The notes under the pieces were generated by a model, which searched no databases, was not told the origin of the DNA, and saw nothing but the letters and a program-made list of their open reading frames with translations. Both the position numbers and the translations under genes were made by a program. From contig JAPOFX010000008.1 in assembly GCA_028283505.1 (NCBI GenBank), positions 1 to 64,000 of the forward strand: a stretch of 64,000 nucleotides of DNA, written 5' to 3'. Source of the stretch: Candidatus Poseidoniales archaeon (GTDB taxonomy: Archaea > Thermoplasmatota > Poseidoniia > Poseidoniales > Thalassarchaeaceae). Below, in pieces: positions 1 to 9,760 of this stretch; the stretch's first letter is position 1, and every line of letters starts with the position of its first letter.

Positions 1-187
1 GATAACTCATCAAAAATACTAGAAATAACAAAAGTAATGTTAGAGCGCATAAATCGTTAGAGAAATCGTCGGCATTTCGCCTAAGCCAGAATTCAATCCA
101 TGCCCATGCGAAGACCACCAGTAGAGCAGATGCCAAGTCTCTGCGATTCACCATTGGGCGTCGATGGGGGGGGCCTTCTTTACTCAT
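1..187 (-). CDS. Membrane protein, C-terminally truncated by the window start
   Basis: Not in the ORF track because it has no stop inside the window. Minus-strand reading from ATG at 187: MSKEGPPHRRPMVNRRDLASALLVVFAWAWIEFWLRRNADDFSNDLCALTLLLLFLVFLMSY..., open to base 1, with two hydrophobic segments. Confidence 0.55.
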   Translation of the reverse strand, partial: MSKEGPPHRRPMVNRRDLASALLVVFAWAWIEFWLRRNADDFSNDLCALTLLLLFLVFLMSY

Positions 188-265
188 TCGTGAAGCACCC
201 TACCGATCATGATGTGCCGGAAGAAAAAATAAAGTCCGACGCTGACCCCAATAGATTACTCGAGT

Positions 266-2290
266 GTGATAGGAATGCAGGAGGGAAAGGAAACATTCCC
301 AGGCAACACTATCTCTGGTGGTGTCTTTAAGATGGCGGCATTCTCACTAGTGTTCTTATCTTTTGTATTGATTACTGAGGGGGAATTCTCAGGTGCAGAG
401 TTTTTCGGGATCAATGGTTCATATTTTGTTCTGGTTGCGCTAGGGATGGTTGCGACTTTGTCATACCAGCACAAGGCCGTATTCACGAAGAAAGCAGGTG
501 AGAACAAAGTCCATTTTTGGAAACAATTCACACCCTATTTCATATATGCGAGAAGGGAGATTGACGTCAAGGATTTATCCTACTGGGTAAAAAAAACCAC
601 TACTACTGATTCTGAAACTGGCTCTCGCGATTCGAGTTACAGGACATACGTGTACGAGGGCAAGAAGACGATCTTCGTCTATAACGATAGTACTGACTAC
701 TTTCGTGAAATACTCGGGAAGGGCCCCAGACGGAAAAATGACGAGATGGATTTGGGCATGAAGATTTTCTTGCTAATCCTATTTGTGGTCGGCGTTGGGC
801 TCCTCGTCATCGGCGTAGATGAGCTGTACAGTGCTCTAACCGGTTCCGGGTCGGATGTTGGTTTGTTTTTGTCTTGGGTCCGTCCATCACTCTACACTCT
901 CATCGGGGCCTTCCTTATCATATTCCCGTGCGCACTCGCATGGGCGGAATTCTCGAAGCGGCGCCTCCTCGCCGCGGACCCCGTCACGCCTGACACCCCC
1001 CTCCATGACGCGGAGGAATGGTGGGACCCGAAGTCGCGGTTGAGGCGGGAGGAGGTCGACCTGGTGATCAAGAACGCCTCTGCGGGAGAGATGCGAGCGA
1101 CGGTGCTCTTGCTCGGGGCGTTCGCGATGGTTGGCTTGCCCGTGGTACTGGGAGGCGTTCTTCTCTTGGCCGCAGGCTCTTTGGGTTTGTCCGCCATTAT
1201 TGTGGTGGTAAACGGACCAATCAGTTTCCAGATGGCTGTCCTGAGCCTCTTCTTCCTCACCACCCTCCTAGGAACTTTCCTCTTCGCGTTTTATCAGAGC
1301 TTCAAGACTGTGCTCACCCCTGTGGTCAAGTGGGTGCTCGCAAGCCGGGGGGGCGCTATGGAAATCCACTACGTGAGCTGGAGGGGGCTCGTGGACATAG
1401 TCCATCTTGAGACGACCGAGATCACGGCCATCCACCAGACGACCCACCCATCATGGGCCGGCCCCCCTACGGACGCGTACATCATCGCTGGATGGAAGAT
1501 ATTCCGGGTGCCGTTGCACGATGATGCATCACGGCTCTGCGAGGTGCTCGGGATCGAGCTGGATAGGACCGAACCGAATCTGGCTGACCTCTATGTGAAG
1601 CAGGGCGAGATGTCCGGGAACAGGCCCAGGGGAGTCTCTGGGGACGCCGAGTTTGAAGGCTATCGTGACAGGCAGAGGCCGTTTGGGATGTGGTTCCTCA
1701 GCGGGTTCGTGTGGGCCTTCCTTCTCTTCCTCTCTTTTTTTCTTGTTGGCAGCTCTATCGATGAGGGCCCTCTGCTGGTCACCGGACTCGGTCTGTGGGT
1801 GACGTGGAAGATGTTCTCATTTGCCTTCAAGCGCCAGGTTCTGAGGGTCATGAACACCGAGGATCGGCTCTTGGTCGTCGACCAGTACATCGTACGCAGG
1901 AGGCAAGTTGAGGAGTGGCCGATAACGGAGGCGTCCCACATCGTCGCAAAGGGGAAGAGTAGGCCCGATCAGACCAACGAGGGGTGGTTCACACTAGTGG
2001 GGGTGAACACGGAGGGAGGCAAATGGGGGCCAGCATGGGAACACGATCTCGGTTACCTTCTGCCCCGGACAAAATCCGGCGATGTCGTTGAGGAGGCATC
2101 TGTGGCGATGGGAATCGTGGGGGGAATCTCGGACATCATCGGGATACCCATCGTGACCAGACCATACGAGGAAATGAAGGTCCAGCAGCTGAAGGAGGAG
2201 GCTCGAGGCCGGGGCCTCGAGGTCGGAGGCAGGAAAGCGGATCTGGTCTCTAGGCTCTATGAGAGCGATGCCATGGCCCGACAAGATTGA
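266..2290 (+). CDS. Multi-pass membrane protein with C-terminal SAP-like domain
   Basis: 674-aa ORF; several hydrophobic segments; C-terminus EEMKVQQLKEEARGRGLEVGGRKADLVSRLYE fits the SAP pattern. Confidence 0.7.
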   Translation: MIGMQEGKETFPGNTISGGVFKMAAFSLVFLSFVLITEGEFSGAEFFGINGSYFVLVALGMVATLSYQHKAVFTKKAGENKVHFWKQFTPYFIYARREIDVKDLSYWVKKTTTTDSETGSRDSSYRTYVYEGKKTIFVYNDSTDYFREILGKGPRRKNDEMDLGMKIFLLILFVVGVGLLVIGVDELYSALTGSGSDVGLFLSWVRPSLYTLIGAFLIIFPCALAWAEFSKRRLLAADPVTPDTPLHDAEEWWDPKSRLRREEVDLVIKNASAGEMRATVLLLGAFAMVGLPVVLGGVLLLAAGSLGLSAIIVVVNGPISFQMAVLSLFFLTTLLGTFLFAFYQSFKTVLTPVVKWVLASRGGAMEIHYVSWRGLVDIVHLETTEITAIHQTTHPSWAGPPTDAYIIAGWKIFRVPLHDDASRLCEVLGIELDRTEPNLADLYVKQGEMSGNRPRGVSGDAEFEGYRDRQRPFGMWFLSGFVWAFLLFLSFFLVGSSIDEGPLLVTGLGLWVTWKMFSFAFKRQVLRVMNTEDRLLVVDQYIVRRRQVEEWPITEASHIVAKGKSRPDQTNEGWFTLVGVNTEGGKWGPAWEHDLGYLLPRTKSGDVVEEASVAMGIVGGISDIIGIPIVTRPYEEMKVQQLKEEARGRGLEVGGRKADLVSRLYESDAMARQD

Positions 2291-2436
2291 ACAACGAGTG
2301 GGAGGCATGGGCAAGTGCATCATCCTACCGGGGGAATATTTGGTTTAGGCGAATAACGCACACTCATAGAGGGGTCCCCCCATCGGTAGTCAAGGCTAGG
2401 CGTTTGTCTGATAGTCGTGGAGAAGTGGGAAGGAGT

Positions 2437-3159
2437 ATGTTTTCTGAGGACTTTCAATCGTTTGTTTCATCTCGGTATTCCACGAGGTCCTTCCTTTCAA
2501 CCCCGGTCCCAGATGAGGTGATAGAGCAAATCATCGCAGATGGTCTGGCTGCACCTAGCTGGAGCAACACCAGGCCCATCCGGGTTGCCGTCGCCAAGGG
2601 GGACGTGCGTGACAGGCTTTCCAATGACTTTCTTACTAGGTGGGAGGCGATAAAGGGGGCCCGAAATGGAATATTAGGTAAGATCAAAGCAGTTCTGAAA
2701 AGACGGGGACTACCTACGAGCAACTGGATAATAACCAGGCCATATCACAAAGATCTGATCGATAGGTCCAAAAATCAAGGTAAAAATTTCTCCGAACATA
2801 TGGGTATAGACAGAGAAGATAAGGATGCCCGTGACGAGGCGTGGGCCAGGAATTACGATTTCTTTGGGGCTCCTGTGGAGTTGTTCATTTTCACACACAA
2901 ATCACTTGGCAAGTATTCTGCGTCTGATGCTGGACTATTCATGCAGAATCTCATTCTATCAGCGCATTCCAAGGGTTTGGGAACATGCCCACAAGGTGCA
3001 GTGGCAGTCTGGGAAGATGCCGTACGAAAGGAGTTTGAGGTCAGCAAAAATTATTCACTACTCTGTGGAATTTGCCTTGGGTACCCTAGTGACGACAGGG
3101 TAAATTCCTTCAAAGCAGATCGACCTAGTCCAGCGGAAATAATCCTACTGAATAAGTAG
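2437..3159 (+). CDS. Nitroreductase family protein
   Basis: SSRYSTRSFLSTPVPDEVIEQIIADGLAAPSWSNTRP... AGLFMQNLILSAHSKGLGTCPQGA...GICLGYP is typical of nitroreductases. Likely start is ATG 2437; the longer ORF begins at 2287. Confidence 0.9.
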   Translation: MFSEDFQSFVSSRYSTRSFLSTPVPDEVIEQIIADGLAAPSWSNTRPIRVAVAKGDVRDRLSNDFLTRWEAIKGARNGILGKIKAVLKRRGLPTSNWIITRPYHKDLIDRSKNQGKNFSEHMGIDREDKDARDEAWARNYDFFGAPVELFIFTHKSLGKYSASDAGLFMQNLILSAHSKGLGTCPQGAVAVWEDAVRKEFEVSKNYSLLCGICLGYPSDDRVNSFKADRPSPAEIILLNK

Positions 3160-3221
3160 ATTCTGATTCTCTGGCCATTTAGGAATCGAAGGTTTGGGGG
3201 GCTGGGGGTGATAACGGATGA

Positions 3222-3983
3222 TCACGGCTCGGAAATATCGAAAGAATCAGCGGCTTGAGATATGACTCCCAATAACCTGTGAATCTCATCGTTCTTGGGG
3301 AGTCCTCTCATTATGACTCGGATGATAGTCTCCTCTATGCCCTGTTTTTTGTGTTCCTTAGTGGGCATGTTCCGCACCAATCTGCTGACTTCGGACCTTA
3401 GAACCCTCCTGAGTTCGGGATCTAGTAGCCTAGATTCTTGGGTTTCAGCATGGTCCTTGTCCGAATTGATTGAGTACCAAGAATAGCATATTATCGACAC
3501 TGCATGACTCAGGTTCAATATTGGATAGCCTTCCCATGTGGGTATTGTCAACAACAGGTCGCACTCATGTAGCTGATCGTTTGTCAACCCGATATCCTCT
3601 GGGCCAAATACAAATGCAACCTTACCTTCAACCCTCTGGAGGCGTTTAGGGAGCTCCTCGGGCGTGACGAAATGCCTGAAGGATATCTTGTCCCCTATTT
3701 CCCTCTTACCAGATGTACCTATGACTAATGAGCAGTCCTCCACCGCTTGATTGATGCTCTCAAAATGCATGCAATTTTCCAATATTTGCTGAGCGTGTTT
3801 CGCCCTGTTTCTAGCCTCGTCGGACCAGTTTCCATCTCTACCTACGACTCTCAATTCCTTGATTCCGAAATTCAGTATAGTTCGCGCTACTGCGCCTATG
3901 TTCCCGTCGTATTTCGGATCAATTAAGACTATTGTGACTTTTTCGCTTTCGGCAGGGGTGTCGATTTCCAATCTGCCTCCCAT
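3222..3983 (-). CDS. trmJ: SpoU/TrmJ-type tRNA/rRNA methyltransferase
   Basis: VTIVLIDPKYDGNIGAVARTILNFGIKELRVVG ... VAFVFGPEDIGLTNDQL ... LNLSHAVSIICYSWY: SPOUT class motifs. Confidence 0.85.
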   Translation of the reverse strand: MGGRLEIDTPAESEKVTIVLIDPKYDGNIGAVARTILNFGIKELRVVGRDGNWSDEARNRAKHAQQILENCMHFESINQAVEDCSLVIGTSGKREIGDKISFRHFVTPEELPKRLQRVEGKVAFVFGPEDIGLTNDQLHECDLLLTIPTWEGYPILNLSHAVSIICYSWYSINSDKDHAETQESRLLDPELRRVLRSEVSRLVRNMPTKEHKKQGIEETIIRVIMRGLPKNDEIHRLLGVISQAADSFDISEP

Positions 3984-4020
3984 GAGAACTCGAAGAGAGC
4001 TCCGTTCATCAGCTATGCGC

Positions 4021-4212
4021 TCAGTCGACGCGCCTTTGCTTGTATCTTGTGATGTAACCAGCTATCCAGTTTCTCATTCTTTTATTCCCAACATCGGAAA
4101 ATTCGCTTACGAGTTGTTTATTGTTGTCAAAGTCATCAGTAAACTGGTCTGGGTATAGCTCAAGAAGCCTTATTGCTCTTATTTTGATGAAAGAAGGCCT
4201 GATATTTCCCAT
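4021..4212 (-). CDS. rps17e: Ribosomal protein S17e
   Basis: [63 protein letters not shown]; 63 aa; internal start of the 4021..4332 ORF. Confidence 0.9.
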   Translation of the reverse strand: MGNIRPSFIKIRAIRLLELYPDQFTDDFDNNKQLVSEFSDVGNKRMRNWIAGYITRYKQRRVD

Positions 4213-4213
4213 T

Positions 4214-4480
4214 TTATTCCTCCAGTAATTTGACCTCAAGGGGGAATCCCTCTTCTCTGGTGCAGACGATCTTGATTTTTCTCGGAGGCTTCTGCATTCC
4301 TCTGGACCAGATGTAATGGTTGACGGCCTCATCTATCCAGATATCTTCATCTTCCCTCTTCTTCATGTGCCTGGCAACGTGGTTTTTGATTTCTGTGATG
4401 GCTCTATTTGCCCTCCTTGTCCTAGGAACGTTCCATGCCGCCCTTAGAGGTATTGTCATCTCCTTAATCTCCGCCATCAT
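4214..4480 (-). CDS. rpl31e: Ribosomal protein L31e
   Basis: [63 protein letters not shown]. Confidence 0.93.
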   Translation of the reverse strand: MMAEIKEMTIPLRAAWNVPRTRRANRAITEIKNHVARHMKKREDEDIWIDEAVNHYIWSRGMQKPPRKIKIVCTREEGFPLEVKLLEE

Positions 4481-4481
4481 C

Positions 4482-4637
4482 TCACCTCTGAAGCTTACTT
4501 CTTCTCCACATGTGCCTCTTTGGGTGTGTGGTAGTATTGCGGTTTGTCCTCAGCATTACCCAGACTGGGACCCTTCTGTTCTGTTTTGTGACCTTCATCA
4601 ACCGCCTCTTTTTTGCGTGGGGCTTGTTTCTTGCCAT
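4482..4637 (-). CDS. rpl39e: Ribosomal protein L39e
   Basis: [51 protein letters not shown], 51 aa. Confidence 0.95.
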   Translation of the reverse strand: MARNKPHAKKRRLMKVTKQNRRVPVWVMLRTNRNTTTHPKRHMWRRSKLQR

Positions 4638-4647
4638 GTTATCACAC

Positions 4648-5118
4648 CTAATAATTCGAAAGTCCAGGGTGCCTCTCAATGGCTTGGTCCCTAACGTCAT
4701 GAGCAATTGAGTCTAGAAGGGATTGGCCTGCTGGAGTCAGCACTTTTCCATGATTTACGTTCCCTGCCGCATTCATCTTACTCTCTATGAGGCCGGCGTT
4801 GGACAGCTGTTGCATTACAGTCCTAGAGATATTTCGCGATCCTGCGACGGCTCTGTTGGGTTTGACGCCTCTGTCCTTGGGGCCACCGAAATGTTGTGCC
4901 ATGTGATTTGCCCCTATAGGCCCTAGCTTGCCAACTTTCCTGAGGATTGCCGCTGACCTGATGAACCACCAGTTGTCTTGTGTTGGGGGCCTTTCCCTGT
5001 GAGTACCGGTTTTGACGATTGTAGACCATTCAGGCGGACTAATCGCCTCCATTTCAGCCAAACGAGCTGAAAGCTCACCTATCAATAGGTCAGCCGGAAC
5101 ATCGTGGTACGTAGTCAT
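4648..5118 (-). CDS. rps19e: Ribosomal protein S19e
   Basis: [19 protein letters not shown]...[36 protein letters not shown]...[20 protein letters not shown]. Confidence 0.93.
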   Translation of the reverse strand: MTTYHDVPADLLIGELSARLAEMEAISPPEWSTIVKTGTHRERPPTQDNWWFIRSAAILRKVGKLGPIGANHMAQHFGGPKDRGVKPNRAVAGSRNISRTVMQQLSNAGLIESKMNAAGNVNHGKVLTPAGQSLLDSIAHDVRDQAIERHPGLSNY

Positions 5119-5200
5119 AGCCTCACCGAGCAACCGCGCGTCTAACAGTCCCTATTTAACCGTGATGACAAGTGAGTCGCGATACAGGGCCCCCTGAGGT

Positions 5201-6058
5201 TTGTTGGGCACTACAAGGATTGAAATTAGTATCGCCGCACGCATGCGCATGAAAAAGACGATGTCTCAGAATCCTAACATGCTTAGGACCATGATTGGGA
5301 TCGGCCTGACTTTGATATTCGTACTGGGATACGCTGTTTATTCTAACACGGTTGAGTCGGAGTATTATGGATACAACACCTCGAATGAGATTGAGGCCTT
5401 AACTCTAAATCAAGATGATTCCGGGACCTCTGAGTGGTATGTATCCACCAACTCTCCAATTACTTGGATCAATGTTTCTGTCACTGGTGCACCAATAGAC
5501 TCTGTCCTAAAGGTCCAGGCCGATGGCGTCTCATGGTTTCACTCCCCACTTCTCGGAGAGAACAAAGATTACCCATTTAATTGCGAGGGTGACGGTGATT
5601 TCAGTGAATTAGTAGATACGTGTGCCTACTCTAGTAGCCACGAGTTGCCTGTACCTGATTCCGGGGATGTTGTGATCAGAGGGATAGTTTCCTCCGTACT
5701 TCCAATTGAAGGGCTCGGCTACCTACAGGCAGATGACATAAATGAGGCAGAGGACCTTGCTAGCGATCTCGTATATGGAGAAAGTGGTGTTGTGACATGG
5801 AGGATTGGAATCTACGACTCAGAAGGCAACACGACTTCAAGTCAGGATGTTTTCATTACAGCTGATGTCACAGTTCATGATTTAGTAGATGTCAAGGAGT
5901 TCGAAATCGATCCGATCGAGGAGTCTGTGTACAGCTTGGCCACCTTGATTGGTTGCTTCACTATGATGCTAATTGTTCCCCTGATAATCTACTTCTCAGC
6001 CATTTACAAGGCGAAGAAGGACGAAAGCGTGAGATTAGATGCGCCATCTCTTGACTAG
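5201..6058 (+). CDS. Membrane-anchored extracytoplasmic protein of unknown function
   Basis: N-terminal TM (MLRTMIGIGLTLIFVLGYAVYS), hydrophilic N-glycosylation-sequon-containing domain, C-terminal TM. True start may be 5249. Confidence 0.7.
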   Translation: MLGTTRIEISIAARMRMKKTMSQNPNMLRTMIGIGLTLIFVLGYAVYSNTVESEYYGYNTSNEIEALTLNQDDSGTSEWYVSTNSPITWINVSVTGAPIDSVLKVQADGVSWFHSPLLGENKDYPFNCEGDGDFSELVDTCAYSSSHELPVPDSGDVVIRGIVSSVLPIEGLGYLQADDINEAEDLASDLVYGESGVVTWRIGIYDSEGNTTSSQDVFITADVTVHDLVDVKEFEIDPIEESVYSLATLIGCFTMMLIVPLIIYFSAIYKAKKDESVRLDAPSLD

Positions 6059-6429
6059 GTCTTTAGAATTACCAAGTTAAGCTTGAGGAACCGATTTACC
6101 GAAGAAGAGCACCGTTCGTGGGCCGGAACTATTTCCTCATTGTAGCATTCTTCCATAATATCGATGATCTCTCCGAATGACCTGTTTCCGTCCATCAGCT
6201 CCCATAGAGCAGAGTTCAGCTTGTCCAAGGGCCTCCTGAGATATTTCGGGGCTCTCAGAATTCTAGCAAGCATGCCCTCTATGAACGAGAAATCCTTCTC
6301 AATCACAATCACTACCTGTCTATTGGATATCCCGTATGGTTGAGTAATGATGGTGTCGTCACCGAAACTTTCGCCCAACGTCCATTCGCATGGAAGCCTG
6401 ACCGGTATACTGTTGACTGGGACTGCCAT
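6055..6429 (-). CDS. Stand-alone PqqD-like (RiPP recognition element fold) protein
   Basis: LRAPKYLRRPLDKLNSALWELMDGNRSFGEIIDIMEECYNEE...ERCSSSVNRFLKLNLVILKT resembles PqqD family wHTH. Confidence 0.65.
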   Translation of the reverse strand: MAVPVNSIPVRLPCEWTLGESFGDDTIITQPYGISNRQVVIVIEKDFSFIEGMLARILRAPKYLRRPLDKLNSALWELMDGNRSFGEIIDIMEECYNEEIVPAHERCSSSVNRFLKLNLVILKT

Positions 6430-6604
6430 AGGTCACCCCAGTATCACCCATATCATCAGACTTACCATGCAACAGGTGCCTGAGATCGCGAAGGACCTAG
6501 TTAGATTCTCTGAGCGTAAGACGTTTTTAGACACCCAGGTCAGAACTCCTAGGGTCGCGGATAAGAATAGAAGAACCTCGCTTCCGGGAGGTAAAGTTTC
6601 CAAA

Positions 6605-7150
6605 TCATCTCCTCAGTTTGATCGTACTTTCGACTACGGAAGAGGAGATTGAGGATACACGCTTGATTAGGGAGTCATCTTTCAAATTTCCATTCTCATC
6701 AAATGCGCTCTTGATGTTAGGAATAGCCGCCTGTTCGGGTATTACCCATCCGTGAATCCATCTTGCTGCAATCCTCATATGATTCAGGGTGTTATTGCTC
6801 GACTGGCCACCCAATGTCGATACCAAGCCAAAGACCTTCCCTGAAGTGTGCTTTGAATATAGCCAGTCGAGGCTGTTTTTCATCACCCCACTCATGGTAC
6901 CATGGTACTCTGGACTGGAGAGTATAAATGCGTCTGCGTTGGTGGCCAACTCTTGGAACTCCTTGACGTTGGGATCATCCCAGCAACCCTCCGCTCCTAC
7001 AAGAGGGAGGGGTTTTGAACCATGATCCCAAATCACAGTTTTTGCCCCTAGACTAGAACACTCCTCCAAGATAATCTCAAGCATTCTGCCATTTGCGGAG
7101 TCTAGGTCGTACGTTCCGCAAATCCCCATGACCAGAATCTCATCTTCCAT
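6605..7150 (-). CDS. NADPH-dependent FMN reductase (flavodoxin-like)
   Basis: ILVMGICGTYDLDSANGRMLEIILEECSSLGAKT...DAFILSSPEYHGTMSGVMKNSLDWLYSKHTSGKVFGLVSTLGG. Confidence 0.88.
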   Translation of the reverse strand: MEDEILVMGICGTYDLDSANGRMLEIILEECSSLGAKTVIWDHGSKPLPLVGAEGCWDDPNVKEFQELATNADAFILSSPEYHGTMSGVMKNSLDWLYSKHTSGKVFGLVSTLGGQSSNNTLNHMRIAARWIHGWVIPEQAAIPNIKSAFDENGNLKDDSLIKRVSSISSSVVESTIKLRR

Positions 7151-7191
7151 GGGTACGGATACAGGAACCCGTAATCAAAATATGGGTATGC

Positions 7192-8934
7192 TTGAGTTAT
7201 ATGGGTCCAAGGTTAGACAATGCTTATTTTTCACTCGTACATCGAAGAGACATGGATGGGGACAGGATAGCTCAAGTCTTGAGAGATGCTAGATCCCACG
7301 CAGACTCTGGAGACATGTTGATATCGAGCAAGCTGTATACGGAAGCGACAGAATTAGACCCAGATAGTGATGCGGCTTGGTACGGCCTGGGCGTGGTTCA
7401 GACTACAAGGGGTATGCCGGAAGAAGCCATAATTGCATTCGAGAATTCCTACAGGATAAATCCCAATCATGGTCCGACTATCGCTAATTTGGCTGTTCTA
7501 CTTGAGAATTTGAATCCCAAAAGAGCGGCGAAACTAGCCACAGAGGCCATCGTTATACTGGGGGAGATACCTCAATTGATAGAGATCGCTGGGAGTTTTG
7601 AAGCGGGAATTTCCAGTTTTTCGACGGAGCCAGGAGAGACAGATGATGAGGAGCTTATCATTCTTGAAAGTAGAGAAGTGGTAGAACATGAGATAATTCT
7701 GGAGTCAAGACCTGTAGAGTCAATTCAAGACGTGATTGACAATTCTAGGTCGATGATTGAAGATAACAGACCTGGCGAAGCACTCGAAAAAATAAGGTCA
7801 AAATTGGAAGATGACGGGGCTGAAAGTTTCGAATTATGGGCTTTGTGTGCAACTTGCCTATCAATCGTAGGGCACACAAATGAAGCTCTCGAATCAATAG
7901 AGTATGCAATAACCCTAGGGGATGACCGGGCTAAAACACACTTCAATCATTCACAAATTCTCAGGGGGTTGGGGAGAAATAATGATGCTATGAAGTCTTT
8001 AGCCAACGCACTATTGTCTAATCCAGAGCATTTTAGGAGTCTAGTATCATTAGGTGAAATGAGAGCTGAATTGGGAAAACCAGAGGAGGCCATAGAAATA
8101 TGGGAGAAGGCGCTAGAAATCGAGGCAAATGAGGAAGTCATCGCTAAGATAAGCGAGACGAAACTACAGTTAGTGAGCGAAGACGAAGAGAATATTCAGT
8201 TAGAAATCAGCACTGTTGAAGATAAAATATTGCTCGCCAAAGAAATGACCGAGGCAGGGGACCATGTTAATTCCGTGAGAGTTTGGAAAGAGCTTCTAGA
8301 CGATAACAAAGAAGATTCGATTATCTGGGAAGGTATGGCCGATTCTTTGGCAGCGGCAGGACATATAGATAGGGCTCTGCAGTGCAGACAAAGGGCAAGG
8401 TCATTGCAGGAAGCAGAACATCTCGAGGAAGATGATATTGAAGAGGAGCCTGACCTAATAGCAGCAGGAAAAGAGGCTAAAGAGATTCTAGAAAATCAGG
8501 ATCAGCACCAGGAGGAGGATCCAAATATTTCGATTGAGTGGTATAACAAAGGCATAAATCTACTCGCCGAAGAAAGGAGCGCAGAGGCTCTAAGTGCATT
8601 CGAAAAGGCGATCGGAGGGGCACCCAGAGAAGAGCTTGAGTTGAGAGTAAAGGCTCAGTCTGGCCGAGGGCATGCATTGTATCAAATGGGAAATTATGCA
8701 GACAGTATCAGATCATATCATAGTGCCATATCGATGAATCCAGAGGGAGTTGGGGGGAAGCTTCTCTACAACATGGGGTCTTCATACGCATCATTGGAGC
8801 TCTTTTCAGATGCAGTAAAGTGTTTCATTCAAGCCTTGGACAGGGGTCTAGATCAGCGGGACAGGGACCTCTGTAAAAAGCAACTTAGCAGGTGCAAGAT
8901 ACTCGCAAAGGAACAGGCTAAGAGGTCTAACTAA
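7192..8934 (+). CDS. Tetratricopeptide repeat protein
   Basis: Repeated TPR motifs (AAWYGLGVVQTTRGMPEEAIIAFENSYRINPNHGPT; GRGHALYQMGNYADSIRSYHSAISMNPEG). Start could be 7252. Confidence 0.85.
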   Translation: MSYMGPRLDNAYFSLVHRRDMDGDRIAQVLRDARSHADSGDMLISSKLYTEATELDPDSDAAWYGLGVVQTTRGMPEEAIIAFENSYRINPNHGPTIANLAVLLENLNPKRAAKLATEAIVILGEIPQLIEIAGSFEAGISSFSTEPGETDDEELIILESREVVEHEIILESRPVESIQDVIDNSRSMIEDNRPGEALEKIRSKLEDDGAESFELWALCATCLSIVGHTNEALESIEYAITLGDDRAKTHFNHSQILRGLGRNNDAMKSLANALLSNPEHFRSLVSLGEMRAELGKPEEAIEIWEKALEIEANEEVIAKISETKLQLVSEDEENIQLEISTVEDKILLAKEMTEAGDHVNSVRVWKELLDDNKEDSIIWEGMADSLAAAGHIDRALQCRQRARSLQEAEHLEEDDIEEEPDLIAAGKEAKEILENQDQHQEEDPNISIEWYNKGINLLAEERSAEALSAFEKAIGGAPREELELRVKAQSGRGHALYQMGNYADSIRSYHSAISMNPEGVGGKLLYNMGSSYASLELFSDAVKCFIQALDRGLDQRDRDLCKKQLSRCKILAKEQAKRSN

Positions 8935-9730
8935 CGGAGACTCTTCCGGGAGAGCTGTAAACAGATATATTGTCTCCCCTGACAAAGCCAACTAGCGTCA
9001 TAGCGTGCTCTGTTGCCATTTCTATGGCCAAAGAGCTCGGAGCCCCGACTGCTACCATCAACGGAAATCCGAACCTTATAGATTTCAATACTAGCTCAAA
9101 TGAGGCCCTACCAGAAACAACTAGGAAGCACTCGCCGGGGTGTCTAATTCCCTCAGAAAGACATTTGCCAATTAGCTTGTCAACTGCATTATGCCTTCCA
9201 ACGTCTTCAGCAATTAGGCGGAGATTGCCACATGAATCAATCAACCCAGCGGCATGAGAACCGCCGGTAATAGAGAAAATATTCTGTGATGATCGGAGGG
9301 TGTTAACAGATTGAGTTATGACCTCTTGGGCGTATTTGCATGTTGTATTGATCTGCTTGCCTTCAATGTGAAGGAGATTCGAAATTGAGTCACGCCCACA
9401 CAAGCCACAGGACGATGATATGGATGTCTTTCTTACGTGCTCTATCGGGTCAAATAGAGAGTCCTCCGATAGTTTTACGTGACAGCAATCTTCCTTTATT
9501 TCCAAATTGATCACGTGATCAATCTTGGAAATTATACCCTCTCCGTACAGAAAACCAATCACCAGTTGAACATCTTCACCTGGGGTTCTCATCAGAACCC
9601 CTACAGAAAACATCTCTTCTCTGAACACCAGGTTTATGGAAAGTGGAGATTCAACGGCCACAGAATCGTTATCATAGCTCTTTGAGACCATCGAAATTCT
9701 CTGAATGTCTACATCCCTGACAGAATCCAT
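8927..9730 (-). CDS. fdhD: Formate dehydrogenase accessory sulfurtransferase FdhD
   Basis: VAVESPLSINLVFREEMFSVGVLMRTPGEDVQLVIGFLYGEGII ... SSSCGLCGRDSI ... TGGSHAAGLIDSCGNLRLIAEDVGRHNAVDKLIG ... SGRASFELVLKSIRFGFPLMVAVGAPSSLAIEMA. Confidence 0.93.
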   Translation of the reverse strand: MDSVRDVDIQRISMVSKSYDNDSVAVESPLSINLVFREEMFSVGVLMRTPGEDVQLVIGFLYGEGIISKIDHVINLEIKEDCCHVKLSEDSLFDPIEHVRKTSISSSCGLCGRDSISNLLHIEGKQINTTCKYAQEVITQSVNTLRSSQNIFSITGGSHAAGLIDSCGNLRLIAEDVGRHNAVDKLIGKCLSEGIRHPGECFLVVSGRASFELVLKSIRFGFPLMVAVGAPSSLAIEMATEHAMTLVGFVRGDNISVYSSPGRVSVS

Positions 9731-9760
9731 GAAACCTCAGCACCCTCTAAGTATTCATAG

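Noticed and set aside
892-1263. Long antisense ORF (123 aa, minus) and other overlapping ORFs within 855-1598
   Set aside because: Explained by high GC of the overlapping 674-aa gene; composition is low-complexity Arg/Ser/Pro typical of spurious frames.
6430-6604. Possible tRNA or ncRNA in the intergenic gap
   Set aside because: No cloverleaf, GGTTCRA T-loop or CCA-like end could be recognised by eye.
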